Notes under the pieces: model-generated | The model's input: only the letters and a program-made list of their open reading frames with translations | What the model was told of the DNA's origin: nothing | Database searches by the model: none | Source: Eubacterium sp. | Lineage (GTDB): Bacteria > Bacillota_A > Clostridia > Lachnospirales > Lachnospiraceae | Length of the DNA stretch: 23,493 nt | Reading direction: 5' to 3' | NCBI GenBank assembly: GCA_023663915.1 | Contig: JAMPGN010000039.1 | Coordinates: forward strand, 1-23,493 | Translations under genes and position numbers: made by a program | Shown here: piece by piece, positions 1-6,466 of the stretch | Numbering within the stretch: the stretch's first letter is position 1 | Layout of the letters: the number at the start of each line of letters is the position of its first letter

Positions 1-383
1 TGGATACATTTGAATTGTTTAACAATGGGAAATTAGTTTTGCCGGAAAAGGAAGTTAGCTTTGCAAAAACCCCTTGGTCAAAGCATCCGACTTTTAAGGG
101 TGTTGAGTTGAAACACATCATCACGGCAAAGGATACAGAAGGGAAGTTCAGTTATCATTTGGTGCGGATCGCTCCTGATTGCAGCATTGGAAACCATATC
201 CACGAAACGCAGTTGGAAACGCATGAGGTGATAAAAGGCAGCGGAAGGTGTGTAAATGCGGACAGCACGATTCCGTATGAAGTCGGTACAATATCTATCA
301 TGCAGGCAGGTGTAGAGCATGAAGTCCATGCGGCTTCGGAAGGTTTGTATCTGTTTGCCAAGTTTATGCCCGCATTATGCTGA
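1..383 (+). CDS. Small single-domain cupin protein (5'-truncated by window edge)
   Basis: Bases 1-2 (TG) followed in frame by GAT ACA TTT GAA TTG look like the end of an NTG start codon whose first base lies just outside the window, giving a protein of about 127 residues. The cupin pattern is visible: motif 1 has an HxH pair (H66, H68 in the reconstructed numbering) and a Glu at 76; motif 2 is a GVEHEVH stretch with H107 and H110. These residues normally bind a metal in a small beta-barrel. Such stand-alone cupins are often sugar- or metabolite-binding or isomerase-like proteins, but nothing here tells the substrate. There is no signal peptide, so it is cytoplasmic. A hairpin with a T-run at 521-549 may end its transcript. 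The fold call is solid; the function is unknown. Confidence 0.75.
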   Translation, partial: DTFELFNNGKLVLPEKEVSFAKTPWSKHPTFKGVELKHIITAKDTEGKFSYHLVRIAPDCSIGNHIHETQLETHEVIKGSGRCVNADSTIPYEVGTISIMQAGVEHEVHAASEGLYLFAKFMPALC

Positions 384-387
384 ATAA

Positions 388-490
388 AAGGGGCTGTCGC
401 AGCAAGCAGAGAGTATACAGTATATGGACGGTTTTGTAGAATAGAATCCACTTTATATTGTATGGTTCAGTTCTAATGCGACAGCCCCTT
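388..490. repeat. 103-bp MITE-like element with 14-bp terminal inverted repeats
   Basis: Bases 388-401 (AAGGGGCTGTCGCA) are repeated as a perfect inverted copy at 477-490. The interior continues as an imperfect palindrome (TATACAGTATATGG near 413-427 against the complement of the stretch near 450-465). There is no coding capacity and no clear target-site duplication. Termini beginning GGGGCTGTCGCA resemble ends of transposase-bearing insertion sequences in Firmicutes, so a non-autonomous derivative is the best reading. The loop is too long for a normal terminator. Confidence 0.55.
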
Positions 491-520
491 CGATTAAAAA
501 ATCTCGCAATAAGGATTTGA

Positions 521-549
521 TGGAAATCATAAACTTGATTTCCATTTTT
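521..549 (+). terminator. AT-rich intrinsic terminator
   Basis: Perfect 9-bp stem (521-529 TGGAAATCA with 536-544 TGATTTCCA), 6-nt loop, then five T (545-549). It is probably the end of the cupin transcript. Its right arm overlaps the proposed -35 box of the esterase promoter. Confidence 0.55.
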
Positions 550-562
550 GATATAGTATAAT
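535..562 (+). promoter_or_regulatory. Sigma-A-type promoter for the esterase gene
   Basis: TTGATT at 535-540, a 16-bp spacer and a consensus TATAAT at 557-562. The ATG of the esterase is 40 bp further on, preceded by AAGGGAG at 585-591. Confidence 0.5.
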
Positions 563-601
563 TTTGATATAAAGGAAAGTCAGTAAGGGAGTGCTGATAA
601 A

Positions 602-1273
602 ATGCAAAGTCATATAGCGGGCAAACAGGTTGATATTTATCCAAGTTCCGGCTGCGATGGTCCTATTATTTATCTGAATACTTTTGCGGGAGAGGGCGAA
701 CAGGTATATCAATTGCTGCGCGATGCGGATTGTCGGGATTTTACGCTGGCTGCCATAAGCGGTCTTGTATGGGATCACGATATGGCGCCGTGGGATATCC
801 CGCCCCTATGGAAGAATGATACAGGCTGTACGGGCGGTGCAGATCAATATTTGCAGCTTTTGATCAGTGAGATTGTACCAGCTGTGGAAAGTCATGTGAA
901 GGGACATGTTTCATGGAGAGGACTTGTAGGATACTCTCTTGGCGGGCTCTTCGCTTTATATTCGATTTATCAGACAGGAATTTTTTCAAGAATTGCGAGT
1001 ATGTCCGGCTCACTTTGGTTTCCAGATTTTAAGGAATATGTTTTTTCGCATGAAATGATTCATCCTCCGGAACATTTATATCTTTCCTTGGGCGATGGGG
1101 AATGTAAAACCAGAAATCCGTATCTGAAGACAGTACAGACAAATACGGAGGAAATCAATGCCTTTTATGTACAAAAAGGCATTGATACAGCGTTTCAATT
1201 GAATCCGGGCAACCACTATAAAAATGCGGTTCAAAGAACAGCGCTGGGGATTGAGTGGATATTGAAAAGATAA
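602..1273 (+). CDS. Alpha/beta-hydrolase esterase, enterochelin-esterase/IroE-like
   Basis: A 223-residue alpha/beta-hydrolase of the putative-esterase (COG2819-like) group. The nucleophile elbow GYSLGG (110-115, Ser112) is clear. The acid is probably in LGDGE (D165 or E167) and the histidine is H205 in NPGNHY near the C-terminus, all in the expected order. There is no signal peptide, so it should act in the cytoplasm, hydrolysing an ester; members of the family cleave siderophore or other ester substrates, and the substrate here cannot be told. It has its own promoter at 535-562 and a strong terminator at 1324-1358, so it is a single-gene transcript unrelated to the polysaccharide operon. 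The ATG is preceded by AAGGGAG at 11-nt spacing. Confidence 0.8.
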   Translation: MQSHIAGKQVDIYPSSGCDGPIIYLNTFAGEGEQVYQLLRDADCRDFTLAAISGLVWDHDMAPWDIPPLWKNDTGCTGGADQYLQLLISEIVPAVESHVKGHVSWRGLVGYSLGGLFALYSIYQTGIFSRIASMSGSLWFPDFKEYVFSHEMIHPPEHLYLSLGDGECKTRNPYLKTVQTNTEEINAFYVQKGIDTAFQLNPGNHYKNAVQRTALGIEWILKR

Positions 1274-1323
1274 ATTTTAGGTTTATGCAATTTCACGGGC
1301 AAGGAGCAGGCAAAAACCAATGG

Positions 1324-1358
1324 AACCGCGTACGAATTGCTTCGTGCGGCGGTTTTTT
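1324..1358 (+). terminator. Strong intrinsic terminator after the esterase gene
   Basis: Left arm 1324-1336, TTGC loop 1337-1340 and right arm 1341-1354 pair along 13 bp with one bulged G (1348) and one G-T pair, followed by six T (1353-1358). It lies about 50 bp downstream of the esterase stop. Confidence 0.8.
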
Positions 1359-1388
1359 GTGTCGTAGGAAGTTCTGCCAAAGAATAGG

Positions 1389-1405
1389 AGAATGCGGAGC
1401 ATTCT
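1389..1405. repeat. Palindrome with GGA triloop
   Basis: AGAATGC / GCATTCT stem around GGA. One of four palindromes in the window with a GNA triloop. Confidence 0.6.
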
Positions 1406-1408
1406 TTT

Positions 1409-1435
1409 GAACATAATGTCGTAGGCATTATGTTC
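1409..1435. repeat. Palindrome with GTA triloop, related to 22076-22100
   Basis: The left arm GAACATAATGTC pairs with GGCATTATGTTC around GTA: 12 bp with one T-G pair. The palindrome at 22076-22100 has nearly the same arms, about 20.7 kb away, indicating a dispersed repeat family. Confidence 0.65.
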
Positions 1436-1554
1436 ATGTTTGTGTGCCTGTAAAAGAGAAAGTTTTTTCGTTTCTTTGGAGTGAATAGGATTGTTATAGA
1501 AAGGCAAGTGATTTTGAAAGATTTCAGGCTGTATCTGGCTTCCGGGCACGACGG

Positions 1555-1677
1555 TTATACCAAGAACTGCATCTGTTCTTCCTCAAATATATTTTTTAAT
1601 AGCAGCAGTCCTTTTCGCAAGTCATCTTCCGTATCGGGTGAGGCAATAGATACCCAGCCCTTCCTACTGATGTCCGT
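1555..1677 (-). pseudogene. Possible C-terminal gene remnant (aminotransferase-like?)
   Basis: The minus strand contains a 40-codon open stretch ending at TAA (1555-1557), with a TGA at its 5' side and no start codon. It reads in part GWVSIASPDTEDDLRKG and then a Leu-rich amphipathic helix. This has the flavour of the last strand and helix of a fold-type-I aminotransferase or MocR-type protein. It begins inside the 3' end of the XRE gene in another frame. It may equally be chance; no family can be assigned with certainty. Confidence 0.2.
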
Positions 1678-1978
1678 TCAGCGCCTTCACAATCCCAAGA
1701 ATATGCGATAATGCCTGGCGGTCCAGCGTTTTCGCTTCCCGCATCAGTTCTTTGAGCATAGGGGGATTGGCGTTATCCCCGTCGAAAAATTCCTGTGGCG
1801 TAATATCCAGAAATTCACAAATATAGAAGAAAGACTGCATGGAGGGCAGCGATTTTTTATTTTCAATCGTATTGATATAATTGTTTGCCTGTCCAAGAGA
1901 CAAAGACATATCACGCGCGGAAATGCCTTTCTGCGTTCTTAATTCAGCCAACCTGTCGGGAAGAAAATTCTCATACAT
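1664..1978 (-). CDS. XRE-family transcriptional regulator divergent from the polysaccharide operon
   Basis: A 104-residue cytoplasmic DNA-binding protein. Residues about 8-66 form a Cro/CI-type helix-turn-helix domain (AELRTQKGISARDMSLSLG, then NYINTIENKKSLPS and the ITPQEFF end). A short helical C-terminal tail follows (LKELMREAKTLDRQALSHIL), probably for dimerisation. I chose the ATG at 1978 because the HTH domain begins directly after it; frames open up to 2035 lack a domain or a ribosome site, and a TTG three bases upstream is an alternative. The gene is transcribed away from the operon promoter at 2078-2106, so it is a good candidate for its regulator and for autoregulation. A 9-mer TAATAGATT occurs at 2021-2029 and inverted at 2094-2102. 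Confidence 0.8.
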   Translation of the reverse strand: MYENFLPDRLAELRTQKGISARDMSLSLGQANNYINTIENKKSLPSMQSFFYICEFLDITPQEFFDGDNANPPMLKELMREAKTLDRQALSHILGIVKALNGHQ

Positions 1979-2020
1979 CAATGCTACCCATACCCTTTCC
2001 ACAGCCTTAAACATTTCATG

Positions 2021-2102
2021 TAATAGATTGTACATTACACCTATATTCTATGCGCTAAATATAATAGGGCATTTTAGTTGACATAAAAGATTTAATCTAT
2101 TA
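2021..2102. promoter_or_regulatory. Candidate operator pair in the divergent intergenic region
   Basis: TAATAGATT occurs at 2021-2029 and, inverted, at 2094-2102, where it overlaps the start of the operon -10 box. The spacer between -35 and -10 also carries an 11-bp palindrome AGATTTAATCT (2088-2098), and 2019-2039 has TGTAAT/ATTACA arms. These are plausible XRE binding sites, by inference only. Confidence 0.35.
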
Positions 2103-2106
2103 TAAT
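2078..2106 (+). promoter_or_regulatory. Consensus sigma-A promoter of the polysaccharide operon
   Basis: Perfect TTGACA (2078-2083), 17-bp spacer, perfect TATAAT (2101-2106). No other promoter this strong is seen before the flippase end at 17107, and the genes are closely spaced or overlapping, so it probably drives the whole operon. Confidence 0.8.
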
Positions 2107-2139
2107 AAAGCATAATGTTAGTTTAAATTTAGCGGAACA

Positions 2140-2172
2140 ATGAAAATCAAAACAGTTTACGGTGACAAATGA
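2140..2172 (+). CDS. Possible 10-codon leader peptide overlapping the phosphatase start
   Basis: ATG at 2140 reads M-K-I-K-T-V-Y-G-D-K and stops at TGA 2170-2172, which overlaps the ATG of the phosphatase (2169-2171) in an ATGA junction. The phosphatase itself has only a weak GGTG ribosome site, so coupled re-initiation is possible. The leader has only a weak GCGGA site. Low certainty. Confidence 0.25.
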   Translation: MKIKTVYGDK

Positions 2173-2906
2173 AAAATTATATTGACATTCATTCTCATAT
2201 TTTACCCGGTGTAGACGACGGTTCGGACAGTTATGAAATGAGTATGCAGATGCTGCGGTGCGCAATCGGCGATGGTATATCGGGGATCATTCTCACGCCG
2301 CATAATAAGCCGTCGCACCGGCGGATTCCTTTTTCCCAGATGATCGCTAAGGTAGAGAAATTACGGGAGATGATGTCGCAGGAGCATAGGGAGATCGAAT
2401 TGTATCTGGGAAGCGAGCTGTATTACCGGAACGGGCTTTTGGAGGAAATAGGAGACGACGGCGCGGGAACCCTCGCCGGATCGCGTTATGCGCTGGTGGA
2501 GTTCAATCCTTTAGAAGATTACGATTATATACGCGGCGGGATCTATACGCTGCTGATGGGCGGGTACTATCCGGTGCTGGCGCATGTAGAGCGGTATCGC
2601 CATGTCTGCACCAGAAAATACGGCATAGAGGATCTGACCGAGATGGGATGTTATATGCAGGTAAATGCAGGAAGCATTATGGGGAAATCTGATCCGGGAA
2701 CCAGACGTTTTGTCAGGCGTATCCTAAAACAACGCCAGGTTCACTTTATCGCCACGGATGCCCATGATCTGGGCAGGCGGGCGCCTTATCTGGCAGACTG
2801 TGCGGATTATGTGGGAAGGAAATACGGTGAAGCTTACAGCAGGGAGTTGTTCTATGACAATCCGCTGCATGTGATCAGGGATCAAGAGATTGCTTTGTAT
2901 GGATAA
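2169..2906 (+). CDS. cpsB: CpsB/YwqE-type PHP-family protein-tyrosine phosphatase
   Basis: A 245-residue metal-dependent phosphatase of the Gram-positive CpsB/CapC type in the PHP superfamily. Metal-ligand motifs are in order: DIHSHILPGVDDG (H8, H10, D16-D17), TPHNKPSHRR (44-52), VLAHVERYR (H139) and ATDAHDLG (D197, H199). Such enzymes dephosphorylate the tyrosine cluster of the partner kinase, here in the third gene, and so control polymer length and attachment. It acts in the cytoplasm. It is the first gene of the operon, 63 bp after the -10 box, with a weak ribosome site (GGTG) and an overlapping potential leader peptide. It lies 17 bp before the co-polymerase gene. The length is normal for the family. 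Confidence 0.9.
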   Translation: MKNYIDIHSHILPGVDDGSDSYEMSMQMLRCAIGDGISGIILTPHNKPSHRRIPFSQMIAKVEKLREMMSQEHREIELYLGSELYYRNGLLEEIGDDGAGTLAGSRYALVEFNPLEDYDYIRGGIYTLLMGGYYPVLAHVERYRHVCTRKYGIEDLTEMGCYMQVNAGSIMGKSDPGTRRFVRRILKQRQVHFIATDAHDLGRRAPYLADCADYVGRKYGEAYSRELFYDNPLHVIRDQEIALYG

Positions 2907-2923
2907 GCGGGAAGAAGAGTGGC

Positions 2924-3658
2924 ATGGAAAACAAAAGAGAGAACAGTAACGAAATTGAATTTGATCTGCTGGAAATCGTTCATATATTGTTTGGCAGATT
3001 TTGGATTATTGTGTGCGCCGGTTTTGTGGCGGCACTTGTCTGCTTTGCCATCAGCGCCTATGTGCTGGCGCCGGTCTATGAATCGACCACCAAGATCTAC
3101 ATTTTGAACAAGACAGATAACACAGCGGTTACTTATACGGATGTGCAGATGGGGACGCAGCTGACGAAGGATTATGCGGAACTGATCAACAGCAGATATG
3201 TTCTGGAGAAGGTGATCGAGCAGCTTTCCTTAGCGGATATGGAATATGAGGACTTAATGGGCAGGGTGTCGGTGAACACGCCGGTGGACACACGTATCGT
3301 ATCCATCACGGTAGAGCATACAGATCCGGAGCTGGCGATGCGAATCGCAAACTGTATCCGGGAAGTGGCAGGGGAGCATATCCAGAACGTCATGGATATC
3401 GAGGCGGTCAATGTGGTCGAGACAGCCAATATGCCGCTTGAGAAGTCTGGTCCCAGCGTTGTGAAATGGACGATGATCGGCGCTGTTGCGGGCGCATTGA
3501 TTGCCAGCGCGGTTATTCTGGTCATCTTTCTGCTGGACGATACGATCAAATCCTCGGAAGATGTGGAAAAATACCTCGGTCTCAGCACGCTGGCGCTGAT
3601 TCCGGTCATTTCAGAAGAGCATACTGCGAAGAAGAGAAAGATAAAGAGGAAATCATGA
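2924..3658 (+). CDS. cpsC: Wzz/CpsC-type chain-length determinant, kinase activator
   Basis: A 244-residue membrane protein with the Wzz topology: a cytoplasmic N-terminus, a transmembrane helix at about 27-48, an extracytoplasmic region (50-180), and a second transmembrane helix at about 182-204. The tail DDTIKSSEDVEKYLGLSTL is typical of CpsC/YwqC/CapA proteins. In this family the short C-terminal tail contacts and activates the tyrosine kinase encoded next, and the outer part sets chain length with Wzy. The kinase start overlaps its stop by 4 bp (ATGA at 3655-3658), suggesting coupled translation. The ribosome site is only GAAGAAGAG. It is shorter than proteobacterial Wzc-type proteins and of normal size for the Gram-positive form. 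Confidence 0.88.
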   Translation: MENKRENSNEIEFDLLEIVHILFGRFWIIVCAGFVAALVCFAISAYVLAPVYESTTKIYILNKTDNTAVTYTDVQMGTQLTKDYAELINSRYVLEKVIEQLSLADMEYEDLMGRVSVNTPVDTRIVSITVEHTDPELAMRIANCIREVAGEHIQNVMDIEAVNVVETANMPLEKSGPSVVKWTMIGAVAGALIASAVILVIFLLDDTIKSSEDVEKYLGLSTLALIPVISEEHTAKKRKIKRKS

Positions 3659-5571
3659 TGCAGGAGGTAAAGCTGTACTTTCAGAAAAAGAATGGGTTTT
3701 ATATCAAAGAAGCCTTTAAGACATTGCGCAGCAACATAGAGTTCTGCGGTGACGACATTAAAGTCATTGCGGTTACCAGCTGTATGGCGCATGAGGGGAA
3801 ATCCAGCGTCGCCATGGAACTGGCGAAATCGTTCGCGGAGGCCGGTAATGTGACGCTGTTAATCGACGCGGATATGCGCAAATCGGTGTTGATCGGGCGG
3901 TATAAGACCGGGGCGGTGAAATATGGCTTAAGCCATTGTCTGATCGGCAAGAACCAATATATGGACGCGATCTGCGAAACGGACGTGCCGAAGCTCTACG
4001 TGCTTTTTTCCGGTCCTGTGCCGCCCAATCCCAGCGAACTGCTCGGCAGCAGGAAATTCGCTGAAATGCTGGAAGTCATGAAAAGACCTTTCGCTTATAT
4101 TATCGTGGATACGCCGCCGCTTGGAAGTGTCATAGACGCCGCGGTGGTAGCGAGGAACTGCGACGGCACGGTGCTGGTGGTAGAAAACAATGCGGTCAGT
4201 TACCGTTTCGTCCAGAAGGTAAAAGACCAGCTGGATAAAACCGGAAGCCGCATCCTGGGAGTCGTCCTGAATAAAGTGGACATGAACGGCAAAGGGTATT
4301 ATGGGCACTACGGCAAATATTATGGAAAGTACTATGGAAAATATTATGGCGAGTATGGGGCTGATCCCGAATCCATAGAGAAGCAGGAGAAAGAAGAGCA
4401 ACAAATCATCGAACTCCAGAAGGAGTTTCATGAAAACCAGAAGCGGGAAGAGCAGGATAAACGGGAGCGGGAAAAGAAAGAGCGAAGGCAGGTCAAAAGA
4501 CAAAAACTGAAGCAGAAGGCAGGAAAGGCAGCAAAACGCGCGCTGATTGCCGCGGCTGTGATCCTGCTCATCTGCGGATTGTGTCTAGGCGGGTTTGAAA
4601 CAGTTAAGGCGATGGGCAAGAGACGCCTGCTGCAGACCGTAGACAGTGTGCATCCGGAATTGCAGACCGCGATCGGCGCGGTCGAGCTGGCAAAAGAGGA
4701 GGAAGTCCGCTGGCAGGACGGCTGGGTGAAATATCAAGATACGATTTATCAGTATAACCATGAGCTTCTGACCTTTCTCATTATGGGGATTGATAAGGAT
4801 CAGAATGCAGAGGCGGTAGCGGAAGGAACGGAAGGCGGACAGGCGGATGCACTGTTTCTTGCCGTTATGAATCCGAAGGATCAGCGCATTCAGATCATCG
4901 GGATCAACCGCAATACCATGACAGACATCGATATCTATAACGCTGACGGCGCATATATCACCACCACAAAGGCACAGCTTGCGGTGCAGCATGGCTTTGG
5001 CGACGGTATGGAGAAGAGCTGTGCATATCAGAAGAAAGCAGTAGAGCGGTTGTTTTATAATCTGCCCATACATGGATACGCCGCGGTCAATATGAGTGCG
5101 ATTCCGACGATCAACGATGCGTTGGGCGGCGTAGAGGTGACGGTGCTGGAGGATCTGACAGAGGCGGATGCAAACCTGGTAAAAGACAGCACTGTGCGGC
5201 TGGGCGGGGAGAGTGCCTTCTGGTATGTGAAATACAGGGATACGGACGTGTTTGGCTCCGCCGACATGCGTCTTATGCGGCAGAAACAATATATGACCAG
5301 ATTGGTCAATGTTGCGGCACGGAAGATCCGGCAGGATATATCCATCGTCCCAAAGCTGTATCAGGCGGTAGCGCCGCAGACGGTCACGGATATCTCACCG
5401 GACGAAGCCGTATATCTGGCATCTATTTTGTCAAATTACCGGTTTGACGACGACAGCTTCTATATACTGGAAGGCGAAACTGTGATGGGCGAGGAGTTTG
5501 AGGAATTTTATCCGGACGAGGAAGCGCTGCAACAGATGATTCTGGATATTTTTTATGAAAAAGTCGGATGA
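3655..5571 (+). CDS. Tyrosine autokinase (CpsD type) fused to an LCP glycopolymer transferase
   Basis: One continuous 638-codon frame carries two proteins that are normally separate. Residues 1-210 are a BY-kinase: Walker A AHEGKSS (45-51), Walker A' LLIDADMRKS (68-77), Walker B YIIVDTPPLG (148-157). Residues 215-234 form a ten-tyrosine cluster built on GKYY repeats, the usual autophosphorylation site. Residues about 238-292 are very charged (Glu/Lys/Arg/Gln) and probably coiled. A transmembrane helix at about 296-314 follows, then an LCP domain (about 370-560). LCP features are the ADALFLAVMNP strand, IGINRNTM in place of the usual IPRDT, NDALGGVEVTV, and the YRDTDVFGSADMRLMRQ arginine motif. 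The kinase would sit in the cytoplasm and the LCP domain outside, where LCP enzymes transfer polymer from undecaprenyl carrier to the wall. Start ATG 3655 has AGAGGA 4-9 nt upstream; open frame before it back to 3466 overlaps cpsC and is ignored. ATG 3658 is an alternative. Confidence 0.88.
   Translation: MMQEVKLYFQKKNGFYIKEAFKTLRSNIEFCGDDIKVIAVTSCMAHEGKSSVAMELAKSFAEAGNVTLLIDADMRKSVLIGRYKTGAVKYGLSHCLIGKNQYMDAICETDVPKLYVLFSGPVPPNPSELLGSRKFAEMLEVMKRPFAYIIVDTPPLGSVIDAAVVARNCDGTVLVVENNAVSYRFVQKVKDQLDKTGSRILGVVLNKVDMNGKGYYGHYGKYYGKYYGKYYGEYGADPESIEKQEKEEQQIIELQKEFHENQKREEQDKREREKKERRQVKRQKLKQKAGKAAKRALIAAAVILLICGLCLGGFETVKAMGKRRLLQTVDSVHPELQTAIGAVELAKEEEVRWQDGWVKYQDTIYQYNHELLTFLIMGIDKDQNAEAVAEGTEGGQADALFLAVMNPKDQRIQIIGINRNTMTDIDIYNADGAYITTTKAQLAVQHGFGDGMEKSCAYQKKAVERLFYNLPIHGYAAVNMSAIPTINDALGGVEVTVLEDLTEADANLVKDSTVRLGGESAFWYVKYRDTDVFGSADMRLMRQKQYMTRLVNVAARKIRQDISIVPKLYQAVAPQTVTDISPDEAVYLASILSNYRFDDDSFYILEGETVMGEEFEEFYPDEEALQQMILDIFYEKVG
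4297..4356 (+). repeat. In-frame tandem 12-bp repeats coding the tyrosine cluster
   Basis: The Tyr-rich tail of the kinase is coded by near-identical 12-bp units for G-K-Y-Y (three in a row at 4312-4347), flanked by GYYGHY and GEYG variants. Slippage here could add or remove phosphorylation sites without breaking the frame. Confidence 0.6.
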
Positions 5572-5597
5572 GATTCATCTGCAGATGAGGTGAGGAG

Positions 5598-6404
5598 ATG
5601 CGGAAGCATAGGAAAAAAACTGGTATTCTGGTATGTCTGCTCATCATCGTCGTGGCATGTGCGGGCGGCGGGCATTATCTGAAAAGCCGCGGCACTGTGG
5701 CGTCAGACGGGGAGCAGGAAACGGGAGAAAAGGACAGAAAGGACTCCGGGGTGCGCCAGGACGGCAGCTTTGCGGGAGAAAGCGCGGCGGATGCACAGGT
5801 AGATTTTGCGCTACTAAAAGAAAAGAATCCCGATATTTTTGCATGGCTTTATGTCCCTGGCACGGCGATCGACTGTCCGGTGATGCAGAGTGAGCAGTCG
5901 GATACTTTTTATGAAGACCACAATGCATACGGGGAAGCGGACGATGCAGGGGCTGCATATATCGAGCTTGCGAATCTGACGAGCATGTGTGATTTTAACA
6001 CCGTATTACATGGGAAAACCGGGGCGGACGGAATGGGGCTGTTCGCCGATCTGCACAGGTTTGCCGAGCCGGATTTTTTTGCAGACCACGAGCAGGTCTA
6101 TCTGTATCTGGACGGTAATGTTCTGACCTATGAAGTGTTTGCTGCCTATGAGAGAGAAAATACGAGTCTGATCCGTACCTATGATTTTACCTATCTGTCC
6201 GGATGCAGGCAGTTCCTAAACGATCTGTATGGTAACAGGGACATGGGAATGCAGCTGCGGGAGGGCTGGGAGAGCCTCAATGAGTATAATTATGTCATTA
6301 CCCTCACCACTGGAGAGGAAGAGGGCGCGACGCGTCAGTTTGTCGTGGTCGCGGTATTGGTACAGGACGCGGCGGGAACCATCAACAGAGTCGTCACGGA
6401 ATAG
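5598..6404 (+). CDS. Class-B sortase-like protein lacking the catalytic Cys and His (pseudosortase)
   Basis: 268 residues: a basic N-terminus, a transmembrane signal anchor (about 9-28), a low-complexity linker (30-65) and a sortase-B fold. Recognisable SrtB landmarks are FAWLYVPGTAIDCPVMQ (81-97), DTFYEDHN (102-109), DFNTVL...GMGLFADLHRFA (132-156), FFADHEQVYLY (160-170), YEVFAAY and YVITLTT. At the position of the conserved YGH the sequence is LHGK (H138, K140), so the catalytic His is replaced by Lys. At the TLxTC site it reads TLTTGEEE, so the nucleophile Cys is Gly239. The Arg is kept (R246 in ATRQFVVVA). Two of three catalytic residues are missing, so transpeptidation is unlikely; a binding or scaffold role outside the membrane is an inference. 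It sits 26 bp after the kinase-LCP gene with a good AGGTGAGGAG ribosome site. No frameshift explains the loss. Confidence 0.82.
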   Translation: MRKHRKKTGILVCLLIIVVACAGGGHYLKSRGTVASDGEQETGEKDRKDSGVRQDGSFAGESAADAQVDFALLKEKNPDIFAWLYVPGTAIDCPVMQSEQSDTFYEDHNAYGEADDAGAAYIELANLTSMCDFNTVLHGKTGADGMGLFADLHRFAEPDFFADHEQVYLYLDGNVLTYEVFAAYERENTSLIRTYDFTYLSGCRQFLNDLYGNRDMGMQLREGWESLNEYNYVITLTTGEEEGATRQFVVVAVLVQDAAGTINRVVTE

Positions 6405-6410
6405 AAGGTA

Positions 6411-6433
6411 TTTACGTTTCCGGGAAACGTGAA
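6411..6433 (+). other. Intercistronic hairpin without T-run
   Basis: TTTACGTTTC (6411-6420) pairs with GAAACGTGAA (6424-6433) around a CGG triloop, in the gap between the sortase-like gene and the AGGAGG of the next gene. With no T-run it is more likely an RNA processing or stability element than a terminator. Confidence 0.45.
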
Positions 6434-6466
6434 TATAAAACATATTTGAAGAAAGGAGGATTTCCA

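Larger units (their letters stand above)
1274..1663. other. Intergenic cassette of hairpins, 390 bp
   Basis: The stretch between the esterase and the XRE gene holds the terminator 1324-1358 and two further palindromes: 1389-1405 (7-bp stem, GGA triloop) and 1409-1435 (12-bp stem with one G-T pair, GTA triloop). After about 1440 come a T-rich stretch and, on the minus strand, a possible gene remnant (1555-1677). Open frames across the palindromes have no convincing start or family resemblance. Confidence 0.55.

Noticed and set aside
388..490. Inverted repeat as a simple terminator
   Set aside because: The 75-nt interval between arms and absence of a T-run argue against it; a separate terminator-like hairpin exists at 521-549.
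1283..1549. Minus-strand 88-codon frame across the hairpin cassette
   Set aside because: It runs through three palindromes and a terminator, with no ribosome site; more likely repeat DNA than a gene.
3466..3654. Open frame upstream of the kinase-LCP start
   Set aside because: It lies inside the co-polymerase gene in another frame, reads as Arg/Cys-rich nonsense, and a ribosome site plus ATGA overlap points to 3655.
3172..3792. Minus-strand 206-codon frame opposite the co-polymerase gene
   Set aside because: Ser/Thr/Ile-rich antisense shadow of two well-supported genes.
4297..4356. Tandem repeats as a CRISPR-like array
   Set aside because: 12-bp in-frame units without spacers inside a gene; they encode the tyrosine cluster.
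4585..5289. Long minus-strand frame (234 codons) opposite the LCP domain
   Set aside because: Shadow of a high-G+C gene; His/Arg/Cys-rich, no family pattern, no ribosome site.
5598..6404. Idea that the missing sortase Cys results from a frameshift
   Set aside because: The frame is continuous and family motifs continue on both sides (TLTT before, the Arg and VVVA strand after), so a true substitution is the simpler reading.
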